DNA of 64,000 bases. Source: Bugula neritina. Its lineage: Eukaryota; Bryozoa; Gymnolaemata; Cheilostomatida; Bugulidae. Shown one piece after another: positions 16,513 to 30,100 of this stretch (its first letter is position 1; every line of letters starts with the position of its first letter). The notes under the pieces were generated by a model, which saw only the letters and a program-made list of their open reading frames with translations, did no database searches and had not been told where the DNA came from. Position numbers and translations under genes: made by a program. Where the stretch lies: the NCBI GenBank assembly GCA_964035545.1, contig OZ037771.1:6552690-6616689 (forward strand), read 5' to 3'.

Positions 16513-17332
16513 TGCTGGTAAGGGTGGAGTAACAAAAGGTCATTCTCTGATTATTCTGTGCTCCAGGTCTGATGCTACACCTAGCTTGCTTGCATGCATA
16601 TATTATAGCAATGACATGCACCTCAGAGTATTGTTACAACCAACATTAATCCGTGCATATATATCAAACTATTATGTATAATGTTTATTGCTTTACAATA
16701 GCACCAAATTCTTCTAAGCCATTTCTATTTTTTAATTCTAGAAAGTTCTTTATTCAAATAAAATACAGCTCACCAATAAGCTGCTAGTATTCCAGCCTAG
16801 TGCATACTAATTAAACCAATTTTGTCAACCTTTCACATTTAATGGCAAAATTATTATTTAGTGTGTTTTTTGCTAGGCTATTAAACATAGAATTATAAAT
16901 TGACCACATCCGCTGAAAGTAAGAGTTTGCAAATAGTAGTAAATTGATTGCCCTTCAAGTAATAAACAGCAGCAATTAAACTATCACTAAGAACCATTGA
17001 AGGAGATTTAATGCTGCCACTTGCTACATTAGTGTTCAGAAAACAATAAAAGGGTATAATGAGTATTTAAGAGTAGATTATGTTCCAAACTGGGCTGGTT
17101 TTCTTCTCTAAACATTACAGAGACTTTGTGTGGCCCACCAGAAATATATTGAAGAATGTGATGGGAAGTAAGAAAGAAGTTCAAATGCTAATAATACATG
17201 GGAAAGTGGCTTTTTTGAGTTTTGGCAAATAAAAGGAATTTAAGTAAATAACTGGTCGACTTCAATGAGGTTCATAACCATAAGTATGTGCAAGAATGAA
17301 ATCCTAGTTGGAGTTTAAGACTTCAAACAGCA

Positions 17333-17338
17333 TTTATT
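17333..17338 (-). terminator. poly(A) signal of the Tctex1 gene
   Basis: AATAAA on the minus strand about 70 bp beyond the stop codon at 17411. Confidence 0.5.
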
Positions 17339-17410
17339 CCAATATTTCATCTAAAACTAAAAAATATTTTAGCAAACATAAAATATTAAAAAGAATTATT
17401 TCAAGTTGAA

Positions 17411-18375
17411 TCACTCTTTGTATATAGCATAAACACCAACAACAACAAAAACGTTATTAGTAACGTGTTGAATATGGAGGGAGTTGTCCGTCTTAGTATC
17501 CCAGCAGCAGCGGCTAGCTAGAGTAACAGCTTGACCTTTATTCTCCCCGATGTCTACAGTCACCACCAGTTTGTGTCTGCTGCACCCCAACATCTTCATC
17601 TTATTCTTCACCATGTCTGAAAGCATTTACCACCAACAATAAGAAGCTATAAATACTACCAACAATAGTTGAGGTCTATAAAGCCATCTCGGTGAGATAA
17701 ATGAGCCTTGAAATTAAGTGAATATTGATTGAATATTGTCTAATGATGAATTCTTAGAAGTTTTAAAAGATATTCAACTTCAAATAATAATTCATAAACG
17801 ACAATGAATCATTATGAAAGCTTGCAGATATTGATGAATAGTTTACAAGAGGAATAAATACATATATTGGTACTGGTTTAGCTTTGAATACAAGGTCACC
17901 ATACATAAGCATGAGTACAGATATTCAGGAACAAAGGAGAGTTCAAGTTAATCATTTTCCATTCATTAAACTTTCAAGTTGAAATATTGCCATGTGTTGG
18001 GAAACAAATAAGGAACTCTGAAAGATGAATTCAGTGCATAGCTTTACCATATTAATTGGCATATAACATGATGATGAACTGTGGCTTAACTAATCTCAGC
18101 TTTCCATATAGTCTGGCTAAAAGGTTGGAATATCTGAATATTTCTACAAATCTACCACAAATGTAGAGACAGCAGCTGAAGTGGCCACAAGGTCATAAGT
18201 CATCAAATACAAGCTATTAGCTCTGATTTAACTTGGGGGTGTAAATCAGTATTGCAAATAGAAAAGAGCTTGACCAGAATATTTCACTGAAAAGAATATC
18301 CAAAACTCAGTTTCAACCAAAATGTTATGCAACAACTAATTTCAGATACTCTGAGAAAGCTGTTGGCTCTGCAAT

Positions 18376-18460
<85 letters not shown>

Positions 18461-21400
18461 ATGACCAGAGCGTGAGAGAGTGTCCAGAAAAGAACTAACA
18501 GGACTTTCCAGAGAGCTGGCTGTCAACAACTTCAGTCAACAGCCACCTCACCTGCCGCCTCATCTCACTTGGCTATCATGTTTGACAGCTAGCAGTCACA
18601 TTACACAATGAAGTTGAATCCATTCTCATCTCTCCCTTCTGACCACCTGTCAATCACACCACCACCATCACCACCACAATTGTTTAAATATAAAATCAAA
18701 CCAACAAATATTTTCGTCTCAGCAGAAGCAAGGACACTGCAATATCACAACTCAATCAGTGAAAAGCTCTGCCAATCGTTGGAAGAGTGCCTAATGCATC
18801 AATTGACAGACAATTTAGAATTTTTCAAGCAGAAGTGAATCAACAAGAAGAGAAAAGCAAATTGCTGAGAACTACAATGTGATGCCTTTAATATTAGCTG
18901 CTGATAATCACAACATTGCTAGACGTGAGTGACGATAAGTTATTAGTTTATATATAGAGTAAATATTACCACAAATGAGTACTATTTACACCAATAGCAT
19001 GGGAGAAATTCAAAATATGAATAACAAGTTGACCAAATGACGTTTGATAAATGTAGATGTAAAGTAAGTGTTGATAGAGTAAGTGACATGTATACACAAC
19101 AGAATATAGACACTAATTATTGCCATGCATCAGCAAAGCAAATGATACGACAACTCCTACATCATGATATCTTATATTGACACTACACACTATGAAATAG
19201 AAATGACAACTCCAACTTCGCATAGAAATCTAATTACATCCAAATAGACAACTAGCAAGACAAGAGAACACCGGAAATAGGAACCTCAGTATGAGTGGAT
19301 GCCGTAAAAAAATTGGTGAAATTGTTTTATTTAATTAATTATTTTCAAAAATATCAACTGCGAATGCTAATTTATAAATTGTCCTTTCAATGCAATGTAG
19401 TTGCTAATTTAAACCATAATTTACTGCAGCACTTCACAAAAGTCAATTTGAACCAATAAAACATCTGCTAGCTTTTTGTCCAATCAAAATTCACTACCAG
19501 TGTTGGAGCAAAATATACCCATTGCAGTCCCCTGCAAACCTCCCAAAAAGAACTCTGGTCAACTTGCAGACTATTTATGATGAGTGGGTTGAGATCACAT
19601 CCTACCACCAGTTTACTACGGCTCTGACAAATTCTTGTGATTTTATAGTCACTATTCCTGTGAGAAACCCCTGAGGGAAGGGTTTTTAAGAGGGATAAAG
19701 TCTTATCCAGCTGTGACACAGGAGCAATTATGACTGGATGCTCTTTCTAACATCACCAATGGCCTTTACTGGGATTCTAACCACTGACCATGTGTTTTAC
19801 TGGATCACCGCTCTAGCCCCTATACTACAACTGCTCCCACTTACTACAGCTCTGTGTTGAACTGTTTACCTGCTAAAACAAGACACTGTCTAGCACAGCC
19901 CTTGGCATTGTACGTCAAGTCAGAGGAGTAAACACTGAGGAGGTCTTGAATCAGCGGTTTCGCCTTCCACCAATGAAATTCTTCCTCTTCTTTAGGGTGC
20001 AGCCTGTAAGATATTATATTACTGTGTATTACTATAACATTATACTGCTGTGTATTACTATAACATTATATTACTGTGTATTACTATAACATTATATTAC
20101 TGTGTGTTACTATAACATTATATTACTGTGTACAACTATAACATTATATTACTGTGTGTTACTATAACATTATATTACTGTGTATTACTATAACATTATA
20201 TTACTGTGTATTACTATAACATTATATTACTGTGTATTACTATAACATTATATTACTGTGTATTACTATAACATTATATTACTGTGTGTTACTATAACAT
20301 TATATTACTGTGTACAACTATAACATTATATTACTGTGTGTTACTATAACATTATATTACTGTGTATTACTATAACATTATATTACTGTGTATTACTATA
20401 ACATTATACTACTGTGTATTACTATAACATTATATTACTGTGTATTACTATAACATTATATTACTGTGTATTACTAACACATTATATTACTGTGTATTAC
20501 TATAACATTATACTACTGTGTATTACTATAACATTATATTACTGTGTATTACTAACACATTATATTACTGTGTATTACTATAACATTATATTACTGTGTA
20601 TTACTATAACATTATATTACTGTGTATTACTATAACATTATACTACTGTGTATTACTATAACATTATATTACTGTGTATTACTAACACATTATATTACTG
20701 TGTATTACTATAACATTATATTACTGTGTGTTACTATAACATTATATTACTGTGTACAACTATAACATTATACTACTGTGTATTACTATAACATTATATT
20801 ACTGTGTATTACTATAACATTATATTACTGTGTGTTACTATAACATTATATTACTGTGTGTTACTATAACATTATATTACTGTGTGTTACTATAACATTA
20901 TATTACTGTGTGTTACTATAACATTATATTACTGTGTGTTACTATAACATTATATTACTGTGTATTACTATAACATTATATTACTGTGTATTACTATAAC
21001 ATTATATTACTGTGTGTTACTATGAGTGAGCAATGTGGTAAGAGTCCAGCACCTGTAGGTTGGGGGAACGGTACGTTGTGGTTCCGGTGTTGGCTCAAAT
21101 CTTCGCGAACTTGTGCTAAAGTTACTCATCATTGACACTCTTCTAGCAGCCGTCCATTTTGCTGACTTTTGAGAAACAGAGTCGATCGTTCTTGGTCCTG
21201 AATCTTTTCGTCTCGATGGAATATCTTTACTCATCTGTACACTCTTTCTCCTGGTGAATATACGTACACAGTAGAGAGAATATACCAACACAGTACACAG
21301 AATACACTAACACATTACACAGAGTATACCAACACAGTACACAGAATATACTAACACATTACACAGAGTATACCAACACAGTACACAGAATATACCAACA

Positions 21401-21812
21401 CATTACACAGAGTATACCAACACAGTACACAGAATATACCAACACATTACACAGAATATACTAACACATTACACAGAATATACCAACACAGTACACAGAG
21501 TATACGTACACAGTACACAGAATATACCAACACAGTACACAGAATATACGTACACAGTACACAGAATATACCAACACAGTACACAGAATATACCAACACA
21601 GTACACAGAGTATACTAACACATTACACATAATATACCAACACAATACACAGAGTATACCAACCCAATACACAGAATATACCAACACAGTACACATAATA
21701 TACGGTACCTTGAGCTGTCTGTTTCAGTCACACTAGACTTGGATTCCTCAATAACAGTCATTAGTGTGCCAGACTTCTGCATTGTAGAGACGCTGGCCGT
21801 AGGGGAGTCCAT
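17411..21812 (-). CDS. Tctex1 domain-containing dynein light chain (DYNLT/TCTEX1D-like)
   Basis: Four coding exons in transcript order: 21812-21709, 21250-21053, 20003-19870 and 17616-17411. All have GT-AG sites and consistent phases, giving 213 aa. The first 100 residues are Ser/Arg-rich and likely disordered. They end with EPTPEP...PPTYR, like the strand that leads into the fold in TCTEX1D proteins. The domain follows: HPKEEEEFHWWKAKPLIQD in exon 3, then HKLVVTVDIGENKGQ, ASRCCWDTKTDN and a C-terminal NNVFVVVGVYAIYKE in exon 4. These are the signature strands of Tctex-type light chains, which dimerise and bind dynein intermediate chain in cytoplasmic or axonemal dynein. Which paralogue it is cannot be settled by eye. 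Introns 1 and 2 are nearly all minisatellite. Confidence 0.8.
18379..18456. repeat. (GA)n microsatellite
   Basis: About 78 bp of uninterrupted GA dinucleotide in the third intron of the Tctex1 gene. Confidence 0.97.
19644..19838 (-). mobile_element. tRNA-derived SINE
   Basis: Second copy of the SINE family, in the third intron of the Tctex1 gene and in the same orientation as that gene. The body (GATGTTAGAAAGAGCATCC on the minus strand) is well kept; the tRNA-like head is more diverged. Confidence 0.65.
20013..21023. repeat. 26-bp minisatellite filling Tctex1 intron 2
   Basis: About 39 copies of a 26-bp unit made of ATTACTATAACATTATATT plus ACTGTGT, with variants that swap ATTACT for GTTACT, ACAACT or ATTACTAACAC. 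It starts about 10 bp from exon 3 and ends 30 bp from exon 2, so it makes up nearly the whole 1049-bp intron. Short open frames across it are artefacts of the repeat. Confidence 0.95.
21257..21703. repeat. 22-bp minisatellite filling Tctex1 intron 1
   Basis: About 20 copies of a 22-bp unit built from TATACCAACACAGTACACAG plus AA, with alternate CATTACACAG variants. It makes up almost all of the 458-bp first intron. Confidence 0.95.
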
Positions 21813-22159
21813 TTTATGCTACAAATTCAGTGTATACTATATACTCACTGTATACTATAAACTCAGTGTATACTATACACTAGGTGTATATTGTATACTA
21901 TCTACTTGATTGTACAGGCATACAGAGCTATTCCATACAAGAAATCTGTTACATCATAAAATGCAGTCAGGTCAATATTTTGTATTAAATATACTACAAT
22001 AATAGAAAGTACTGATTAAATAGTGCTCAAGACAGAATATCCACAATGCATATTCAGGACTACACAGCACAACATAGCATACTGATAATAACTGGTAATA
22101 CTAGTCAGTTAGTGTTTCTACTGTGTTATTCTGTTTCCCCACAACAAACTGAAATTAGG

Positions 22160-22335
22160 GAAAGCTGGCTTAGTAAATCCGTGGTCATGGGTTTGATCCC
22201 CAGTAAAGGCTATTGGTGATGTTAGGAAGAGCGTCCAGTCATAATTGCTCCTGTGTCACATATGAATAAGTCCTTAGCCCAATTTAACAAAAAAACTCTT
22301 TTATTACGATTTCTGACAGGGATGGTGACTATACA
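22160..22335 (+). mobile_element. tRNA-derived SINE
   Basis: Third SINE copy, on the plus strand. The B-box-like GGGTTTGATCC is followed by the shared body (GATGTTAGGAAGAGCGTCC, ATAATTGCTCCTGTG) and the GATGGTGACTATA end. The A-box head is weakly preserved. Confidence 0.65.
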
Positions 22336-25300
22336 ATCACGTGAGTTTTTAAACTGAAACTGGGGAGGCTGTTGCATAACGGCAATATTGTACAATAATA
22401 TTGGCTCTACCAAATATTTATAACAGGAAAAACTCTAACAGGGTTAAAGCTGGTGCAGCCCCAACACAGACCCAGATTAAAGTAAATATTTTGAAACTGA
22501 AGCTAAACTCCAGTTACATTTCTGCACCCATTGAAAGCAGCCACAAAGCAGTTTTAAAAGCTGGTATAAATTCTAATCTATTTTAGCTATACCTTTCGTA
22601 ATTCACAATACACACCTTACAAAATATTTCTTCAAACGTGTAAGAATTTGGACTATTTGAATTTCCTAATTACATTCTGTTGATTGTTAAAGCGTTAGGG
22701 AAGTAACTTGGAACTATTGCCAATTAGGAACTCTGAACTTGCAACACTTTTGCTATCAATTGGATTATTGCCAGTGGGCTGTGAATCATTTTAGAAGTCT
22801 TAACATTTGCTATCAGTAGTTGAACTTGAATTCTGTTAGTTTATCTCAAAGCAACATTTCATCAACTTAGAAAAACTTCCACTGAATAGTTTGACCCAAA
22901 CTCACTTGCCATAGAGATTTCAATAATTTTAAATTTTGCTGCTCAAGAGAAATTTTGCCCAGCTTCTAACTTTTAGTTGGTTTCTATCTAATAACTGTGA
23001 TTAAAGGTAATGCATAGGCTTAGATTATCTTAAAAAACTTTAATGGTTTTTATTTCATCAGGTATTTGTAAATCAACAAATTTTCTATTTGTAACCCAAA
23101 CAATGAACTAAGATCTCCAGCAACAAATAACAAATCTCAAACTTCAATCAAACTTTTGTCATAAATTGCTAAAATGTAGCTCAGTTTCCTCAACTATCTG
23201 AAACGATGTTTGCAGTGTATTTACATCTTTCATATATCTGAAAGCAAACTCAAGGAGAATTTCATGCCATGAATTTCTGTAAATATAGAAGCAATAAATG
23301 CGGAAAGTATTGAGTTGTAATCTCCCACCTGCTTCTGTGAAGAAAGTTGTAGACTTTCTAAATAGCTTCAGATCCTGAATATTTGTAGCATGAGAAGTTG
23401 TCTGTCTATGAAAATTAGAAACCAAGCTAAAGAAAAATCTATCAATGCACCTAGTAAGTCTTGATAAAAGTTGATATTAGTTCTAAAACGCACTGACTAA
23501 GTAAGGCACTTACACCTACATATTGTGACAAGGTGTTGCAAAGTTATAACAGTTGTTAAACAGGTAAATATATGAGTTAGTTTTACCTGGACAGCTTAGC
23601 TCTCTCTGTGATGATGAATAGAGGAGGCAGCTAACAGAGAGTCAGTACAATCATAGCAGCTGTGTCTCAGGTAACAGCAGCATTCTTTCTGTATCTCAGG
23701 TAACAGCATCTCTTAAGAGATTACATTAATAAATACTAATGCAGTCTTTCATATGCCCTGAAAGCAAGGAGAGATTACGTAACCACTAGTATGTACTTCA
23801 ATAATCATATTTATACACATGCACTATGAATGATTAGGTTCTTACAAAACATGTGTCTATGTGCTGCGTTTGTATGAAACTTGGGTTGTTTCATACATTT
23901 CACAAATACCGAGCACACAACTTCTAAACAGCAACTTTATTAAGTCTTAGAATTCATTTAAAATTAAAGTCAGTTTCAAAACTCAAAAGTGATACGAAAG
24001 TTAGAAAATCAACTAATAACTTGGATAAATATTTTATGGCCTAAATAGGAAATTATGAATAACATGTCACGATTCCACATAATTTATATTTAGCAAAACA
24101 GCAGTGAAGGTAATGAAATAAAACGTGAAAATACATAAGAATCAAGGCCAGTAGAAATCAGTTACAATCAAATGACTGTATAATATAATCACTATAATCT
24201 ATCTCTCAGGTCAGCTTACCATTGGGATGCAGCATTAAGCCAATCTATGTGGATTAACTCGTCAGTGCACTGCATCAGCTAAGTGCATGTCCAGTCAGCT
24301 AATGTGTAACAATGTTCCCATCTTTTGTTAGGGTGGCACTCGGCAGAGCACAACATGAATAGCGAATGACAAAAATTGAGAGGAAACACACAAATTTGTG
24401 TTATAAAACATGCTTTATCAAACAAAATGTGAAAAAAACTAATTATAGTACGCTAATGCAATATTTACAGTAAAAATACTAGGATATTCCTGTCTTACCA
24501 AATGTCTGCGACTGATGAAAGTTTAGCATGGAATGCAGACAAGTGTACCCTTCCCACATCACCTTGTAATGTAATTCTACATCTGCAATTATAGTAAGTA
24601 AAGTGAAACCTACATAGCCCAATCAGAACTGTTTAGCCGCCAAAATTAAAGCTATGAAGTGTCAGCGAGAAAAATAAATGTAGATACATTGTGGTTTTTG
24701 GCATTTTATTTTCTTCACAAAATAATCAACAAGTACATAATTTTTCTTAAACAATAAAATGTCCGAGTATATTGGAACAAACAATGTGTTACCATTTTGA
24801 AAAAAAGTTCTACTGGTTTTGAGTCAGGAAATGCTTTAAAGATAAATTTTGGAAAATAAAGTATCTATTAATTAATGTCATTTGTTGTATTTTAAATCAA
24901 GAAAAACAATCCTGCAATTACTAGCACTAGTTTCTGTAGAACAATAGCTGAAGCTTGGTGGGTTTATTCAGTTATAACACATACTCACGCAGTTCATTAG
25001 TTTTATTAGCACTCTAATTTACTACCACTAGTGCTACTACAACTAACTACAGCTAGTATTACTGCTAGTGCTAGTACTACTGTTATATCTGGATTTATAA
25101 GTATTATAAATATGTGTAGTTGTCATCTCTTGTTGTTGCATGTGTGTGGGGTGCACAACTCTAAGTTTGACATTAATATTACTTATAGCGTGGGTGTGGC
25201 TTGTGTGAGTGTTATAGCTATATAACCTAGTGCAAATGGGAGAATGGAGAGACTTGAGACTGGTTGAAGAACGATTGAGAATATTTATATAGAATGTATG

Positions 25301-25340
25301 CAACCTAATTAGAATGTGTTAGAGTATGTTTGTGAGTGCT

Positions 25341-25530
25341 AGCTCAGGACCATAGACCGAGGAGCACCACCAGCCAACTACTCTAACCCGGAGTCTCAAC
25401 TTCACCCCTACCAGACGGACAGGAGCTGGAGTTACCTCGCAGCCAAGCTATCAACCCGTAACTGCACACCGCCCCCGAGCTCACCCCAAGGCCACATTAT
25501 ATATATTACTCGGTGAGTTTACGATACTCA
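25341..25530 (+). other. GC-richer island with terminal splice-donor-like site
   Basis: A 190-bp block visibly richer in G and C than its surroundings, ending in ACTCG|GTGAGTTTAC, a good donor consensus. A TATA-like TATAGCTATATAACC lies about 120 bp upstream. It could be a non-coding first exon (of CRAMP1 or another transcript) or a retroelement remnant; no open frame stands out. Confidence 0.35.
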
Positions 25531-26037
25531 AAATCAGTAAAACCCACCATAACACTACTACTACTGTTATGACTACTGATAGTGCTATTGTTAGTACTAT
25601 TATTGCTAGTATTGCTGCTGTTGCTACCACTGCTACTAAGTAGCAGTACTACTACTAATACTAAATACTATCACCACTGCCATCACTACTACAACCTCAA
25701 CTCCTGTAGTAGTACTATTAGATTTTATACATTACCAACATTATTACAAACGGCATTATAACTACCACTACTACGGCTATTAGTATTACTATTACCACTA
25801 CCACCACCACTAGCAGTAACTCTGCATTTCCAATTTTAATTCTCCAATAGAGTTAGACTTCTGCCTCTCGGCTTAAAGTTACTGTTAAAGACTTCTACCT
25901 CTAAGTCTAACTCTAGGCCCAGAGGTCAGATAACTAAAAAAAAGTAGAAATGCATAGTTAGTGCTAGTGATATTGGTAATAGTAATACTAATAGAAGTAG
26001 TAGTAGCCATGTCATTAGTAATAGCGGTAATACTTTT

Positions 26038-26104
26038 CTTTTAGTAACTCACAGTCACTGTCAGTGAGTGTGACTCAGTGACTGTCACTGTGAGTTACTA
26101 AAAG
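26038..26104. repeat. 67-bp palindrome with 18-bp perfect arms
   Basis: CTTTTAGTAACTCACAGT at 26038-26055 is perfectly reverse-complemented at 26087-26104. The 31-bp centre is itself rich in CACTG/CAGTG and can extend the pairing. It could form a cruciform or be a small fold-back element. Confidence 0.85.
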
Positions 26105-27122
26105 TAAAACTAAAAGTAAAAGTAAAACTAAATCAAACTCCAAGACTCGCCAACTTTACTTACTCGAGAGAAAACTGAAATCATTTCAGTGAAAATACGA
26201 TTTAAACTCTTTAGCTCATGACAAGTTCCAAACTTTGATTGGGAGCTTAAGATTTTGGGTTTAGAGTTAATCATAATTAATAACGTTAGTTCAAATTCCA
26301 AATAGTACTTTCTTACTAGGATTTCTTGCGTTTAAACAAATGTCCTTCACTTATAGTTTATAGTTCTACTACAAGAACGGGTAATCGTCTATTGACTCGA
26401 ACTACGGTCAAAAAAGCAGGTTAGTACCACGTGACCTTACTTATTAACAAATAGAATTAGGGAATTCCAAGGGCTTTCCTTGTAATTTCCCGCCAGCACG
26501 CTTTTCTAAACATTTAGTAGCCAACACTTTCCAGCGTTTTAATTGACAGTTGTATGACTAGTTAGAGTTTTGTCGCTTAAAACGAATCATATGTTACAGC
26601 TCTTATAAACCTGAAAACAATTGTGCTTTTAAACATCTTTTGTAAATGAATATTAGTTGAAAAATATCAAATTGGAACTAAACCAATCATCGTCTTTTAC
26701 ACTGTTGTTGTTGGTCACATGACCAACACAAAAATCTCTATGATGTGTTTTATTTTATGATTTAATTTTAAATTGTTTTGTTAAAGTTTGCTCATCAGAG
26801 TGGATGAACGGCGGTCTTGTATGTTTTGTTTGTTATCATAGTTATTTATTAGGCTGGTGGGGTACTCAAATGAAGCCAAATATTTATTGAAACTAAGTTG
26901 CTTTACAAAAGAAGTTACTGTGGAAGCCATTTTGTTTTTTTGATTCAACTTCAACTTGGGATATCAATATATCAGTAATGTTATTACTACTAGATATCAA
27001 CTGTTGATTTCATTACGATTGTTTGAATATACCTCAACATTAGCAAGGTATGGGAATAAAGCTAACGACAATTGTATAAAATTCAAGCATAACTAGCTGT
27101 TTTTGTACTAAAACAATAAAAT

Positions 27123-30100
27123 ATGATTAGTAGAAAGACTAAAAGGAGTAGAACAAGCAGTTGCACGTCACGTTCAACTTCAAGCAAATTCAAGACCAAC
27201 GAAAACCAATTTTGTTTGGAGTTGGACAACAGTTTGGATTGCAATGTTAAGAAAAAGCAAAAGGTTGCTTTAACGCTGAAGGAGAAAGCTCAAGTTGAAC
27301 AAGATTCTCAGTTACAAACTCAAAGTCAAACTGAAGCTACGTGTCCGCCAGGAGTAAAAGATAAAAAGAAGATTTGCACAGACGCTAAACTTACTAATGG
27401 TTCTCGCTGGTGAGTTTCAAATTTATTTGAACTTTTTATTGACAATCAACATTTTTATTGAAATTTGTAAATAACCAATAGGCCTACAAGCGAGTCATTT
27501 TCATTTTGATTTTATGAAAAGCAGTGTTAGTGTTAACTGTTATTATTATACTATTACTTTGGTATTACTTATACTTATATTTTGGTGCATCTTGTTGGAT
27601 AATGAAGCAGATAGTTTAAGTTGTTTAATTTTTGCAAACAAAATGCAGCTTTAAAAATATTACTCAAACAAATCTCTAGAATTGGTTCAAAGCAAAATTT
27701 TTGTTGCCAAGTTTCATTTAATTATGTTTTTCAATTATGATACAAGAAGTAGAGAAATTTACAGAGTACTCAAATTTATTTGCCAGATATGATGAAAAAT
27801 GTATGTATCAAACTGTTTAACCAACTAATTTTTCAGTTTCTAGGTTATTCATAACAAGTAGGCCACTACTAGTAGTAAACTAGTAGTAGATTTGTAAGTT
27901 TGTGTTATTTTAGTGAAAATGTAAGCAGTATTGGCAACAAGATGTCCACTGGTTTTACCGCCCTAAGTGAATCATGCAACCTGTCACGTCGCCAAGCCAC
28001 CCTTCTTTCTAAGCGCCGTGCTGCGGAGGAACTCGAGCTAGCTAGACAAGCCAGGTGAACACTAGTGTTACTGAAACTCATTTCAACAGACTATCTAGTC
28101 TTTTTGATAACTCAAACACACAATAATATTTTTAACAAAGACCTACAAGTTCTTTAAATTTATTGTCGCAAAAAGAAATTTGTAGCTTTGTAATAAATGA
28201 ACATGGAATCCTCAATCAACTCATGACATAGAAGTTTTTATTTTCTTCTCGTAATCTAAGTTCACTTGTATCATTGAGTGTGTATAAAGATGTTTAACAT
28301 CCATACTAATTCTTGTGACCTAATTGAGGGTTTTTTGTGATGCTGCGGGTTTATAAAGTTTATAATAACTTGACAACATAATATAATTGTGCTTTAATTA
28401 AAGTGAGAAAGTTCCAGGTAAATAAAACAGGTCTGTTTTGATGTTTGATTAGAAAATTTCAAGAGGATTAGATAAAACTGCTACTACAGAGATTAGTTGT
28501 AAGTTTAGTGATAATGAGGCTCTCGGTCAAACAACTAGGAATTTCTAAACATATAAAGCTAGCAGTTAGAACGTAAATAAAACCAAGATAGTTTGTAAAA
28601 TAATTTCTGCTAAAATTACCTATATTTAATAAAAATGTGAGCGAAAATTTAGTGAACAACATTTTTCTATGAACTATTTCAATTTTATTTAACATTGAAA
28701 TATACTTTTCTTTTAATTCAAATAGATATTAATTTTTAGGGTCTTTTATTTGGGAATTTCTGTTATGTCTCATAAACAGACCTTTTTTTCATTCACCTGT
28801 GATTTTATCAGTATCAATACAATTGTTGCTTGTGTGTATGGTGTTCAAATTATAACTATGTTTCAGTTGTATGTTGTACGTCTGGTTTTTATGGCTATTT
28901 TATCAATTGTATAGACAGCAAGAACTTGAAGCTGAGTTGGCAGAAGTAGAAGCTGAAACTAATAATAAGAAACCAAAGAAAGATCCAGAAATTTGGACGG
29001 AGGCTGAGAAAGACATTTTCTTTCAAGGTGTACTTACTGTAAGTAGAAGTTACTTCTTTCGAAGTGTACTAATTAAAAAATGTGGTGTTTTAAATGTGCA
29101 GTTACATTAAATGAACAACTATAAAGCTTCTCCAAAAATCGCATGTGAATGATTTGTTATCTAGAGAAATGAATTATTTATTAGTTCCCTTACTGGTTAC
29201 TTTTAATTGCTAAAGTAACATATTTTATAAGTAGAATGAAGAGCACTATTTTTGCTCTCTGCAAGCTAATTTTACTCACTTATCAGTATCAGGTAAAGTA
29301 ATGTTTCTAAACTACCTCAGATCTCTTTGTGCCATTCATAATGTGGCCATTATTTCAATGATGTCACCTCAGGTGGGGAGAGACTTTGACAAACTCCAAA
29401 AATACTATATATCTAAGATGAAGTCAAAGGAGCATGGCGAACGATCCAAAGATCAAATTCGAATGTTTTATTATCGAATCGTTAAAAACATTCAAAGCAT
29501 AATCAATTTAACTGAAGGTAAAGTTGTTTAAGTGCACTATAGTCAATATATTCATGCATTTCAACTACAAAAAGTTTTCTTTAGTATATATGTAAATGCA
29601 TGGTATAGAATGTCAGTAACTTTGTAAAAAAATATACATAGTATGACTTGAAGTCTCTAGTGATTGAGTCCTATGGTAATTTGAAAACCTATGTGTATTA
29701 GTCTAGAGAACTAGCATTATCAAATTTACTCCTAGCATATTTACTCTATAGTAAATCTTTGTAAAGTCACTTTGGTTATCTTTATGTAGGTTTTATCTAT
29801 AGTCACCTTGATTATCTTTTAATTTATTTTGACAATTGTTTAAAAAAATGGTTGTTAATTAAATTTTATTGCTATAATTTTAAGAAAATTAACAAGAGTT
29901 CTAAATTAAGTTCTTAATTCATCTTTGGTAAATAGTCACTGTTTATGTTTAGGTTATTTAATGCAAAGATGGTGCTATAAGATGGTACCTTACATCTTCA
30001 GCCAAACATAGATCTATAAATATATGATAACTCTGTATTTTCAGAACTGTGTGAGTTCTTTAGCTTGTATTACTATGTTTTAGTTTCTAGAAACAAGGAA

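Larger units (their letters stand above)
21813..27122. other. intergenic region between Tctex1 and CRAMP1 genes
   Basis: The two genes are divergent (minus and plus), so promoters of both should lie here. The interval holds one SINE, degenerate ACT/AGT trinucleotide-rich tracts (about 25020-25110, 25548-25830 and 25940-26030), a GC-richer island and a palindrome. No protein-coding exon was recognised. Confidence 0.5.

Noticed and set aside
18608-18838. 76-codon frame on the plus strand
   Set aside because: Sits in a Tctex1 intron on the opposite strand without recognisable features.
20414-20635. 73-codon repetitive frame
   Set aside because: Artefact of the 26-bp minisatellite in Tctex1 intron 2.
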